Made by a program: the position numbers and the translations under genes
In this document: piece after piece, positions 38,494-46,820 of the stretch
Numbering within the stretch: the first letter of the stretch is position 1
How the letters are laid out: every line of letters begins with the position of its first letter
The notes under the pieces: model-generated
What the model saw: the letters and a program-made list of their open reading frames with translations, nothing else
Database searches by the model: none
What the model was told of the DNA's origin: nothing
Source of the DNA: Erythrobacter sp. SD-21
GTDB lineage: Bacteria > Pseudomonadota > Alphaproteobacteria > Sphingomonadales > Sphingomonadaceae
Assembly: GCF_000181515.1 (NCBI RefSeq)
Contig: NZ_ABCG01000007.1
Coordinates: 62,001-126,000, forward strand
Length of the DNA: 64,000 nt
Direction of reading: 5' to 3'

Positions 38494-39810
38494 ATGGCCG
38501 ACCTGTTTCCAGACGCACTACCCCAGACTTCCACCAAGGACGGTGTCCGCGAGGATGCACCGCTCGCCGACCGCTTGCGTCCTGCGAGCCTCGGTGAGGT
38601 GATCGGGCAGGACCACCTCACCGGCGCGGAAGGCGCGATCGGGCGGATGGTTGCGGCCGGAAAGCTTTCGAGCATGATCCTTTGGGGGCCGCCGGGGACA
38701 GGCAAGACGACGATTGCCCGCCTGCTCGCCGACAGCGTGGGGATGCGGTTCGAAAGCGTCTCGGCAGTGTTCTCGGGCGTGGCCGACCTCAAAAAGGCCT
38801 TCGCCGCTGCCGACAAGGCCGCGGAAGCCGGGCAGCGCACCCTGCTGTTCGTGGACGAGATCCACCGCTTCAACCGCGCGCAGCAGGACGGCTTCCTGCC
38901 CTTTGTCGAGCGTGGAACGGTGACGCTGGTCGGCGCGACGACGGAAAATCCTAGCTTCGCGCTCAACGCCGCGCTCTTGAGCCGCGCGCAGGTGCTGATC
39001 CTCCAGCGGCTCGATCACGGCGCGCTGGGTCAATTGCTCGACCGGGCGGAAGGGCTGGAAGGCCCCCTGCCCCTGACAACGAAAGCCCGCGATGCGCTGG
39101 TCGCAAGCGCCGATGGCGACGGGCGTTTCCTGCTCAACCAGGCCGAGATGCTCTACACCGCGAAGATAGAGGAACCCCTCGATCCGGGCGCGCTCGGCAA
39201 GTTCCTCCAGCGCCGCGTCGCGGTGTACGACAAGGACCGCGAGGGGCATTACAACCTCATCTCCGCGCTCCACAAGGCCGTGCGTGGCAGCGATGTGCAG
39301 GCGAGCCTCTACTATCTCGCGCGCATGCTCACCGCCGGCGAAGAGCCGCGTTTCCTCGCCCGACGCCTCGTGCGCATGGCGATGGAGGACATCGGGATGG
39401 CCGACCCGCAAGCGCTGGTGCAATGCATGGCAGCGAAAGACGCGTACGAGTTTCTCGGCAGTCCGGAGGGCGAGCTCGCGCTGGTGCAGGCCTGCACCTA
39501 TCTTGCCACCGCGCCCAAATCGAATGCGGTTTACAAGGCGCAGAAATCCTCGTTCAAATCGGCGAAGGAAACCGGCAGCCTGATGCCGCCGCAGAATATC
39601 CTCAATGCGCCCACCAAGCTGATGAAGGATATCGGCTATGGCGCAGGCTACCGTTACGACCACAATGCCGAGGACGGTTTTTCGGGTGCCAATTACTGGC
39701 CCGAGGAGATGGACCCGCAAAGCTATTACGAGCCAGTCGAACGCGGGTTCGAGCGCGAGGTGAAGAAACGCCTCGATTACTGGGACAAGCTGCGGCGTGA
39801 ACGCTCATAG
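38494..39810 (+). CDS. rarA: Replication-associated recombination protein A (MgsA family AAA ATPase)
   Basis: A 438-residue clamp-loader-like AAA+ ATPase acting at stalled forks. Walker A GPPGTGKT is at 65-72, Walker B VDEIHRF at 120-126, and sensor 1 is GATTENPSF. The C-terminal tetramerisation domain has HYNLISALHKAVRGSD and LARRLVRMAMEDIGMADP. The ATG at 38494 opens MADLFPDAL; upstream reading in this frame is antisense to padR. Its last 14 nt overlap the next gene. Confidence 0.95.
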   Translation: MADLFPDALPQTSTKDGVREDAPLADRLRPASLGEVIGQDHLTGAEGAIGRMVAAGKLSSMILWGPPGTGKTTIARLLADSVGMRFESVSAVFSGVADLKKAFAAADKAAEAGQRTLLFVDEIHRFNRAQQDGFLPFVERGTVTLVGATTENPSFALNAALLSRAQVLILQRLDHGALGQLLDRAEGLEGPLPLTTKARDALVASADGDGRFLLNQAEMLYTAKIEEPLDPGALGKFLQRRVAVYDKDREGHYNLISALHKAVRGSDVQASLYYLARMLTAGEEPRFLARRLVRMAMEDIGMADPQALVQCMAAKDAYEFLGSPEGELALVQACTYLATAPKSNAVYKAQKSSFKSAKETGSLMPPQNILNAPTKLMKDIGYGAGYRYDHNAEDGFSGANYWPEEMDPQSYYEPVERGFEREVKKRLDYWDKLRRERS

Positions 39811-40675
39811 GTTCGGGCATTATCTTGCAATCGACTGGTCGGGAGCCAAAAGCCCGCGGCAGAAGGGCATCGCTCTCGCGATCGCCGATGCGGCTGGCGG
39901 GCCGCCGGTGCTGGTGGAACACCGTTGGTCGCGCGAAGATGTCCTAGCAATCCTGCGCGATGAGTTGCCCGATAATACGCTAGTCGGTCTCGACCTTGGC
40001 ATCGCGCTGCCGCATGCCGATTGCGGAGACTACTTCCCGGGCCTGTCCGAAACACCCGAGAATGCGCCTTCCCTGTGGCAATTGATTGACAGGATCGCGG
40101 CCCAAGAGCCCAATCTCGGGGCCAACACATTCGTCGCCCATCCCGACCTGCGCCCCTATTTCCGCGATGGCAGCGAGACCGGCACGCATTTCGGCTGTGA
40201 CGGCGCAAGTCATGGTCGCGGCCGCTTTCGCGTCACCGAGCAGGCGCAGGCCGCCATGGGGTGCAAGCCCTACTCCAACTTCAACCTCGTCGGTGCGGCG
40301 CAGGTTGGAAAGTCCAGCATGACGGGGATGCGTATGCTGCATCACTTGCGCGGACACCTGCCGGTCTGGCCTATTGACCCGCTCCCGCACGAAGGCTCGG
40401 TTATCGTCGAGATCTACACCAGCCTCGCCGCGCTCGAAGCCGGACGCAGCGCGGCCAAGACCAAGATGCGCAGCTACGAGGCGCTCAACGAAGCGCTAGT
40501 GACGCTCGGCTCCCCTCCGGTAGAGCGGACAGGTGATATCGACGATCACGCCACCGACGCCCTTCTCACCGCCGCCTGGCTGCGCAAGGTGGCGGACGAG
40601 CCCGAACGCTGGTCGCCCAAGGAGCTAACGTCCGACATCGCGCGAACCGAAGGCTGGACCTTCGGCGCGCTCTAG
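39797..40675 (+). CDS. RNase H-fold (DUF429-like) predicted nuclease
   Basis: A 292-residue protein with the acidic motifs of DUF429-like RNase H-fold proteins: [10 protein letters not shown] at the N-terminus, GLDLGIALP around residue 65 and [14 protein letters not shown] near the C-terminus. Its activity is unknown; the fold suggests nucleic-acid cleavage or junction binding. It overlaps rarA by 14 nt, so it is translationally coupled to a replication-fork repair gene. It converges with the glutaminase gene, sharing the palindromic CTAG of both stops. Confidence 0.7.
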   Translation: MNAHRFGHYLAIDWSGAKSPRQKGIALAIADAAGGPPVLVEHRWSREDVLAILRDELPDNTLVGLDLGIALPHADCGDYFPGLSETPENAPSLWQLIDRIAAQEPNLGANTFVAHPDLRPYFRDGSETGTHFGCDGASHGRGRFRVTEQAQAAMGCKPYSNFNLVGAAQVGKSSMTGMRMLHHLRGHLPVWPIDPLPHEGSVIVEIYTSLAALEAGRSAAKTKMRSYEALNEALVTLGSPPVERTGDIDDHATDALLTAAWLRKVADEPERWSPKELTSDIARTEGWTFGAL

Positions 40676-41613
40676 ATTTCGGGCAGCTTCCCGCTGAACA
40701 CCGACCAGCTCGTGCGTCGAGCAATCTGAGCAAGCGCCTTGGCGCCCAGCAGGCTCGTGCCCGCGCGGTTCAGCCCCGGCGACCACACCGCGATGGCCGC
40801 CCTCCCCGGCACGCTAGCGAGAATGCCGCCGCCCACACCCGACTTGCCGGGAAAGCCGACTTCGAAGGCGAACTGGCCCGAATTGTCGTAATGGCCGCAC
40901 AGGAGCATCAGCGCGTTGATCCGCCGCGCTCTGCTGGCGCTGCACATCTGCTGCCCCGTAACCGGATCGGTCCCATCAAAGGCGAGGAAAAGCGCGCTCT
41001 CGGCCAGCTGGCGGCAGCTCATGGCGAGGGCGCATTGACGGAAATAGACCGAGAGAACATCCTCCACCGGGTTCAGCAGCCGCCCAAAATCGGCAAGGAA
41101 CCACGCAAGACTGCGATTGCGCGAACCAGTCTCGCTTTCGCTGCGCGCCACTTCGGGATCGAACCGGATCGCTTCGTCGCGTCCCATCCGTTGAAGGCGC
41201 ACGAGCAAATCTCCGACCGCCTCGTCGGGCGAGCGGTCGCCGATGAAGCGGTCGGTCGTCACGATGGCACCGGAATTGATGAAGGGATTGCGCGGGATGC
41301 CCTTTTCGCGTTCCAACTGGACGATGGAATTAAAGGCGTTGCCCGAAGGCTCGCGGCCCACCGCATCCCACAGGGCCGGCCCCTCGCGCTCCAGCGCGAG
41401 CGCCAGGGCGAAGACCTTGGAAATCGACTGGATCGAAAACGCCTCGTCGGTATCGCCCGCGCAGAAGACCTCGCCGTCGCTGGTGGCCAGCGCGATGCCG
41501 AACTTGTTTGGGTCCACCAGCGCCAGCGCCGGGATATACCGCGCGGGGTTGCCGCTGCCGCGCTCGTCGGCCAATTCTGCCCAAGTTTCGGAAACGATTG
41601 CGCCCAGATCCAT
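40672..41613 (-). CDS. glsA: Glutaminase A
   Basis: A 313-residue serine-dependent amidohydrolase turning glutamine into glutamate and ammonia. It has the beta-lactamase-like catalytic S-x-x-K (Ser63, Lys66 in [10 protein letters not shown]), [13 protein letters not shown], and [13 protein letters not shown] with the C-terminal Lys-Ser-Gly. Length is normal. I take the ATG at 41613 ([11 protein letters not shown]) over an upstream one with a basic extension. The following tRNA-Thr lies 93 bp away on the other strand. Confidence 0.95.
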   Translation of the reverse strand: MDLGAIVSETWAELADERGSGNPARYIPALALVDPNKFGIALATSDGEVFCAGDTDEAFSIQSISKVFALALALEREGPALWDAVGREPSGNAFNSIVQLEREKGIPRNPFINSGAIVTTDRFIGDRSPDEAVGDLLVRLQRMGRDEAIRFDPEVARSESETGSRNRSLAWFLADFGRLLNPVEDVLSVYFRQCALAMSCRQLAESALFLAFDGTDPVTGQQMCSASRARRINALMLLCGHYDNSGQFAFEVGFPGKSGVGGGILASVPGRAAIAVWSPGLNRAGTSLLGAKALAQIARRTSWSVFSGKLPEI

Positions 41614-41706
41614 GTTCGGGCGATTAGACCTGCGCAAGCGGCAGCGCAATCGCACTGGACGCGCGGAGCATTTTCCGCCAGAGGCGCGCCACCATAACCA
41701 TTACGT

Positions 41707-41782
<76 letters not shown>

Positions 41783-41788
41783 CCTCAT

Positions 41789-41868
41789 TGTAGGGCGTCA
41801 GAACAAATTGGACGATGTCTAAGATGTTTGGACAAAATATTTAACGCAGGCGCCCCTTGTCCAATTTG
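41789..41868. repeat. Candidate Tn7-like transposon end next to tRNA-Thr
   Basis: Six bases after the tRNA, the sequence TGTAGGGCGTCAG begins and is followed by three related motifs: CAAATTGGAC (41804-41813), TTTGGACAAAA (41827-41837) and inverted GTCCAATTTG (41859-41868). A TGT terminus followed by repeated transposase-binding motifs is how Tn7/Tn5053-like ends look, and decayed transposition genes follow. The opposite end was not found in the window. Confidence 0.5.
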
Positions 41869-42086
41869 CTAAGATTTTAAAGTGACGTCCTCTTTCAACT
41901 TGGAGGCATACGCGGATTAATTTCCTCAACGGCGATATTTTCCCTGGCCAGTTTGGCCTAGTGGAATCGTGGGGCTACTCAATATTATTCCAGCAGTTGA
42001 GACCCGATTGCTATGGGGCTCGCTTGCCTATCCGGACAAAAATGAACCACCGTCGAGGATCGCTAGGCCTGTTCGTTTTGTTATGA

Positions 42087-42681
42087 CCGACGCTGGCAAA
42101 GAGCGCCGAGAGAAGCTCTACCCGGACGGCCAAGTACCAGATCCGTCGGGATCCGTTCGATCTTTCCGAGGTCTACCTGTCCAATCATCAAGCGAACGAG
42201 GTGATAGAGGTCCCGGTCGCCGATCGCTGGCGCCATTATGCGCAGAACCTATCACAGCACGAGCATCGGCTTTGCCGCGAGCATGAACTGGTCCGCGAGG
42301 GACAGAGTAACGACCCAACAGCACTCTGGAAGGCTTGTGGCGCTGATCGAAGCTGGCAAGGGCCAGCTGAGGCAGCATCGTGGCAAACAGTTGGAGCGAA
42401 ATTTGACACGCTGCCTTTACGGCGAAAGCTCGCTTTTGCTGGAAAGTACCTTGCAATCGTTTCCCGCGACTTCAGGAGGCGATGAACCTATCCCGCTCAG
42501 TTCTGTCGCAGAGGAACCCACCTTCATTCATTAGGTCAAGGACCAGCCGTATCAAGCGGATGACGTTTTAAGTCCCCAGAACACCTCGCCTTCTGTCGAA
42601 TTCTCCGCCTCGAACCACGACATCGACGACATAATTGCACTCGCTGCCGCGGTGAAATCAGCGAGCAGAAAGGATGCCTGA
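42087..42681 (+). pseudogene. Remnant of a Mu/TniA (TnsB-like) transposase, C-terminal domain
   Basis: One frame reads AKYQIRRDPFDLSEVYL, then VIEVPVADRWRHYAQNLSQH and DPTALWKA. This is the pattern of the Mu-type transposase C-terminal beta domain (R-x-D-P-x-D-L-S-x-V-Y-V, then a 'tL-w' segment). The homology moves to another frame near 42,330 (VALIEAGKGQLRQHRGK) and later crosses an in-frame TAG (42532-42534) before ending in TGA at 42681. The DDE catalytic core is missing altogether. I call it a decayed 3' end; an alignment is needed to be certain. Confidence 0.45.
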
Positions 42682-43630
42682 CCTTCGTGACCACACCATC
42701 GCCGAGCGTCAGACGAAGATGAACGATAGCTTCGTCGAGCATGCGAACCATCAAGAAGCAACGAGAGCGATTCAGCGCTTCCACAAACCCGTTGAGGGTG
42801 GACTGCATGGCCGGGGAAGCATTTGCGCACTTATTGGTGAAAGCAGGCCCGGCAAAACCTACGGAGCGTCGGAAATCCTCCGCCATAATGAAGCCCAGAT
42901 CGGCGCCGATGGCATCAAACGTCTGAAACACGATCCTACGCCCACCGAGTTGGCCAAAGAAGAAGCGGATCAAAAAGATCGCGAGCGTCGATGGAAGAGG
43001 AGTGGCTGGAGACCCGCTCCTGCCTCCAGTTTCACCCGCCATTGGCGGCAATGGGATTATACGCCGACCGGCAAGGTAACATTCGAATTCGATATCTTTC
43101 TGCGTAGCTCTTCGTCGATCCGGCGCTCGTTTAAGGATGCCAAAATTCAACGCCTCGAGAACATGGCGAGCGAGATCGGAATTGCGATGGCCGTACTCTC
43201 CGAGGCGAAGCGAGAGGATCAGATTTGCCAAGAACAGGAGAGGAAACGGGCGATGGATATCGAGGAGCGACGGTTGGTAGCGTTACGGCGACATCACGTC
43301 CATAATCGTCGCCTTGAAAGCCTTGAGAGGGTCGCGGCCCGCTTCGAGAAGCGTGATCGGCTGAAGACCCACGTTAAGTTTCTTTCGCGAGAGAAAGGGA
43401 CTTCCCTTCCTCCGAGAACGGCAAAGGACAAGGAATGGCTTGAAAATGAACTCGGGAAAGCGGAATTGGCGGTCACAGTCGACGGGGTGGAAGGGTTGTT
43501 CGAGAGCGAAGCCCTATTCGCTAGTGACGAAGAACAAGGCTTCGACCCACCGCACTGCACCGCACCGCACCGCACCGCGGCTGGTAGCTCTAATCGCAGC
43601 AATACGAAAAGAATAAATGGTGCCCCATAG
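42674..43630 (+). CDS. TniB/TnsC-like ATPase fragment joined to a coiled-coil C-terminus
   Basis: A 318-residue frame. Residues 17-70 (NDSFVEHANHQEATRAIQRF, then ICALIGESRPGKTYGASEIL) match the start and Walker A loop of TniB/TnsC transposition ATPases, but Walker B and the rest of the AAA+ domain are absent. From about residue 115 the sequence changes to a WDYTPTGKVTFEF module and a long charged coiled coil (EERRLVALRRHHVHNRR), like C-terminal parts of unrelated hypothetical proteins. Overlap with the transposase remnant keeps the tniA-tniB order. It is probably a deletion chimera, not a working TniB. Confidence 0.45.
   Translation: MPDLRDHTIAERQTKMNDSFVEHANHQEATRAIQRFHKPVEGGLHGRGSICALIGESRPGKTYGASEILRHNEAQIGADGIKRLKHDPTPTELAKEEADQKDRERRWKRSGWRPAPASSFTRHWRQWDYTPTGKVTFEFDIFLRSSSSIRRSFKDAKIQRLENMASEIGIAMAVLSEAKREDQICQEQERKRAMDIEERRLVALRRHHVHNRRLESLERVAARFEKRDRLKTHVKFLSREKGTSLPPRTAKDKEWLENELGKAELAVTVDGVEGLFESEALFASDEEQGFDPPHCTAPHRTAAGSSNRSNTKRINGAP
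43548..43579. repeat. CACCG pentanucleotide repeat
   Basis: Five to six near-perfect CACCG/CGCAC units lie in the 3' end of the TniB-like chimera (protein PPHCTAPHRTAAG). A pentamer tract can slip and shift the reading frame of the last 20 codons. Confidence 0.65.
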
Positions 43631-43829
43631 AAGACAAAAATGGGCACTCAAATCATTGGGAAATTTCGGTCCCACGCCCTTAGAACGTCACGGTTGTCTG
43701 CCTAGCAGTGCTTGTTGAGAGCGAAGCGATGGCATTCGTGATCAGCCTATGGCGGCACCACCTGCAATTGGTGCAAAAACATTTCTGGCCATGAATTGGA
43801 AGGGTCTGAGGTGAAAGGATGCCTCAAGA

Positions 43830-44402
43830 GTGAAAGACATATTGACCCAAACCGATAGGCGCGTTGCGATCCTTGATATTGAAGCCTCAGCCTTGGGTGC
43901 AGGGAGCTATCCGATCGAAGTCGGCGTGGCGCTGGTTCAGGGTGGGCCAAAACCGATCGAAACCGGGGCAAGGATTATCCGCCCGACACCTTCGTGGCGG
44001 AAGAGCGGTACTTGGTCCCCGGCATCGGAGGCAGTCCACGGCCTTTCGGTCGAAACTCTCAATCAGCACGGTCATGATCCAGGCGAGGTTTATAGTTGGC
44101 TCAATGCCCTCCTCGGGCAGCACGTGATCGTGGCTACGGATGCTCCCAGATACGATCAGGACTGGCTCGACAGATTAATCGACGCAGCGGGTCAGGAACA
44201 GCAATTCACGATCTACCACTTCGAAGTGCTTACACACGGCTTCAGTGCAGATCAGCATAGCCACCTGGCCTATCTGTTGCGGCGCTCACCAATCCCTCAT
44301 CGCGCAGCGCCTGACGCCTTACGGCTAGCCACCAAATTGATGGAGGCTCAGTTGGGCTATCCTCCACGTACCGCACCGATGGAACCGACGACCTCCGATT
44401 AA
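43830..44402 (+). CDS. DnaQ-like 3'-5' exonuclease (DEDDh)
   Basis: A 190-residue exonuclease. The motifs are Exo I DIEAS (Asp16, Glu18), HGLS at 70-73, APRYDQDWL (Exo II/III Asp) and the C-terminal H-x4-D (His157, Asp162 in PHRAAPDALRLA), so it is the DEDDh type. It is a stand-alone domain like small repair or defence exonucleases. The start is GTG 43830 with AAAGGA about 8-12 nt upstream. Its 3' end and the trailing 55 bp recur imperfectly at 48561-48660. Confidence 0.85.
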   Translation: MKDILTQTDRRVAILDIEASALGAGSYPIEVGVALVQGGPKPIETGARIIRPTPSWRKSGTWSPASEAVHGLSVETLNQHGHDPGEVYSWLNALLGQHVIVATDAPRYDQDWLDRLIDAAGQEQQFTIYHFEVLTHGFSADQHSHLAYLLRRSPIPHRAAPDALRLATKLMEAQLGYPPRTAPMEPTTSD

Positions 44403-44454
44403 GGCGGTCCCCTGCCCCTTTCCAATCACAAACGGCAAGAATGGGGCCGAGAGC
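44372..44454 (+). repeat. Direct repeat, copy 1 (3' end of exonuclease gene)
   Basis: From CGCACCGATGGAACCGAC through the stop codon to CCAATCACAAACGGCA and GGCCGAGAGC. The same order of blocks occurs at 48561-48660 with scattered mismatches and a ~17-nt insertion. Copy 1 is part of an intact gene end (APMEPTTSD), so it is the likely parent copy. Confidence 0.8.
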
Positions 44455-44649
44455 AGTCAGTCCGGTAATGATTGCTTTGGCAGGGACAGCTGACATTCGG
44501 CTAACGACCCGGATTGCGACAGTCCGCTATTAGTTCAAGTCTGGTGCAAGGGTCGATGGAAGGTCATAAGCTATAAAGAATTTACGATTGTGCTGTCTTC
44601 TGCCATTCACTCTGGAAGCTGCTCCAGCCCATAAAAACACGGAAAAGAC

Positions 44650-46812
44650 ATGACGACTGCTGTTCTGATCTTCCAGGCCTTCGTCATATTTACGATCCTG
44701 GTCACGCGTATCGTCGCCACGGACAAGTTGGTCCTAGTTTCCATAGCATGGACCATTTTTACCTTGGCCATGGTTTTTGCAACGCCGCTCGTGCTCCTGC
44801 AGTTGGCGGTAATCTGGGTTACCTACAGCATCGTAGCGCCGAAACATCGGCCAGACGAGCCCAACTTTTTGCCGCCGCCTGCCAGCCCTCCCGCAAAGCT
44901 CCACAGTCACAAAGCGACGTCGGGTTCGAGGGCTCAAAACAAAGGCTCGCCAGCGATTTCCCTTTCTCAAGGTACTCGTAAATCTCCTTCCAAACAGACT
45001 TCTGACAAGCAATCATGGCAATCAGCAGCTGCGAGGCTTTCGACGCAGACAAAGTATAGCAATATGGAAAATGCTAACCGGGTCGCTATCTTGAAAAGCC
45101 TGGGCCAAGACCAAGCGGTTCGAATTATTGAACGTTTTCAGCCGGTCTCGGAAAGTTTGCTCGAGCGGTATGTGGAGCACTGGGATTGGGGTGCCCTTTC
45201 TAGCAACCCGGACTTACCTTGGTCGGTTGAGCTGATCGAACGATACGAGAAGCGCTGGGACTGGTCTTCTGTGTCCCTCAACCCAGGTTTACCGTGGTCA
45301 GTTGAACTGCTCGAACGATACAAGGATCGCTGGGTGTGGTCGTCTCTTTCGCTCAACCGAGGTTTGCCGTGGTCGGTCGAACTGCTCAAACTATACAAAG
45401 AGCGATGGACCTGGGGTGACCGTGGCCTCTCCCTCAACCCGGGTTTGCCGTGGTCGGTTGAGCTGCTCGAAAAATACAAGGATCGCTGGAAATGGGATCA
45501 CCTCTCGGACAACGAGAGTTTGCCTTGGTCGCTAGATCTGCTCGAACGATATAAAGAGTATTGGGACTGGTCTTCTATCTCCCTCAACCCTGGTTTGCCG
45601 TGGTCAGTCGAACTGATCGAACGATACAAGGAACGCTGGGAATGGGGTGACTCGGGCTTACCCCTTAACCCTGGCTTGCCATGGTCGAGAGAGTTGATCG
45701 AGCGGTACAACGATCGCTGGAAATGGGAGCATCTCTGCCAAAATTCGGGTGTACCTTGGTCGGTCGAAACGCTCGAACGACATAAGGAGCGCTTGGACTG
45801 GCCTACTCTTTCTCGCAACAAGGGTTTGGCATGGTCGTTAGATCTGCTCGAACGATACAAGGAGCGCTGGGACTGGTCTTCTCTATCACTTAACGCCGGT
45901 TTGCCTTGGTCGGTCGAACTGCTCGAACGATACAAGAACCGCTGGAGATGGCAGGCATTTTCACGCAACAAATTTTGGGCTTTTCTCCGGCTTCAAGACT
46001 TCGACATCATCGAAATCATGGAGAAGGCTAATAGGCCGAAAGCGGACACTAAAACCCAGCCGCTACCCTCAATCTATTTGGCTCCGCATTCGATTGACGA
46101 GCGGGCCAAACCGCCTCGATCGGACGGATTCCAGTTTGGGAGCAGGGAAATTGGCCATCTTGTGCATTTCACCCAAGCCGAAAACCTCGCCTCGATCATG
46201 CAAAACGGCATCCTTTCCGTCTCGTCTCTTCGACGGCGCGGTATCAGCTTCCGACAAAATGATATCTCCAGGTATGACTACCAAATAAATGCCAGTTCGT
46301 TGAGCATCACACACCCGAACGAGAAATTGTTCTATAAATGGCGAATGGAAGACCCCTCTCAAGATTGGGTCGTTCTCCTGATCGAATCATCCATCCTGCG
46401 CCGGCGAGATCTAGCCTTTAATATCCACAATGCGGCCGATAAACGCATGAGTTCAAGGCCGCTATCCGCAAGGAAAGGGGTCGATGCATTCGAAGGTATG
46501 TTCGCTGAGATTGATGGGTTCGCAAAAAGAGCGGAGCTGGGATTACGGGATCAGGATACTACTGATGTGCAGGCAGAAGTGCTCGCCTTTCAAAAAATCG
46601 AACCGCGGCTGATCCTCGGTGCTGTCTTCGACAGCCTTGGGGCAATGGCGAGGTATAGCAATATTTTAGGCAATAGGGATATTTCGTGCGTGCAACCCAA
46701 TACTGGCCTGTTTGGCGTGCGAGAATACAACTACGGTCTTGTAAGAAGCCCGTTTCGGCACACGGGTTCCCGTACTAACAGCGGCAACTTGGGTGACGAC
46801 ATTCAATTTTAA
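44650..46812 (+). CDS. Membrane-anchored W-x-W repeat protein with DarT-like ADP-ribosyltransferase domain
   Basis: A 720-residue protein with three parts. Residues 4-62 hold two or three hydrophobic segments (VLIFQAFVIFTILVTRIVA; LAMVFATPLVLLQLAVIWV). After a Ser/Pro/Lys linker, residues 171-445 are 11 tandem units of 25-27 residues with the consensus ERYK-x-RW-x-W-x2-LS-x-N-x-GLPWS-x-ELL. Residues ~497-665 match DarT (DUF4433): VHFTQAENLASIMQNGIL, ISRYDYQ, KLFYKW and AEVLAFQKIEPRLILGAVF, with His506, Arg541 and the probable catalytic Glu643. DarT enzymes attach ADP-ribose to bases in DNA. The NADAR gene starts 8 nt after the stop, so this is the toxin of a toxin-antitoxin or anti-phage pair. 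A GGAAAAG ribosome site precedes the ATG. The membrane and repeat parts are unlike DarT proteins I know. Confidence 0.8.
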   Translation: MTTAVLIFQAFVIFTILVTRIVATDKLVLVSIAWTIFTLAMVFATPLVLLQLAVIWVTYSIVAPKHRPDEPNFLPPPASPPAKLHSHKATSGSRAQNKGSPAISLSQGTRKSPSKQTSDKQSWQSAAARLSTQTKYSNMENANRVAILKSLGQDQAVRIIERFQPVSESLLERYVEHWDWGALSSNPDLPWSVELIERYEKRWDWSSVSLNPGLPWSVELLERYKDRWVWSSLSLNRGLPWSVELLKLYKERWTWGDRGLSLNPGLPWSVELLEKYKDRWKWDHLSDNESLPWSLDLLERYKEYWDWSSISLNPGLPWSVELIERYKERWEWGDSGLPLNPGLPWSRELIERYNDRWKWEHLCQNSGVPWSVETLERHKERLDWPTLSRNKGLAWSLDLLERYKERWDWSSLSLNAGLPWSVELLERYKNRWRWQAFSRNKFWAFLRLQDFDIIEIMEKANRPKADTKTQPLPSIYLAPHSIDERAKPPRSDGFQFGSREIGHLVHFTQAENLASIMQNGILSVSSLRRRGISFRQNDISRYDYQINASSLSITHPNEKLFYKWRMEDPSQDWVVLLIESSILRRRDLAFNIHNAADKRMSSRPLSARKGVDAFEGMFAEIDGFAKRAELGLRDQDTTDVQAEVLAFQKIEPRLILGAVFDSLGAMARYSNILGNRDISCVQPNTGLFGVREYNYGLVRSPFRHTGSRTNSGNLGDDIQF
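45160..45984 (+). repeat. Eleven tandem 75-81-bp coding repeats
   Basis: Each unit encodes R/K-W-x-W, a S-x-N-x-G-L-P-W-S turn and a V-E-L-L/I-E-R-Y-K helix. Units four and seven carry a two-residue insertion (WGDRGLS, WGDSGLP); the last unit is incomplete (RWRWQAFSRNKFWAF). The DNA copies are diverged, so it is a protein-level repeat array, not a recent expansion. Confidence 0.9.
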
Positions 46813-46820
46813 GGGAGCTT

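Noticed and set aside
42536-43231. Minus-strand 231-codon reading frame over the TniB-like gene
   Set aside because: Basic, low-quality composition with no start signal; it is opposite a frame with a recognisable Walker A motif.
45160-45984. CRISPR-like array
   Set aside because: The 75-81-bp periodicity is wholly in frame, repeats are diverged and there are no unique spacers; it encodes a protein solenoid. No CRISPR array or cas gene was seen anywhere in the window.
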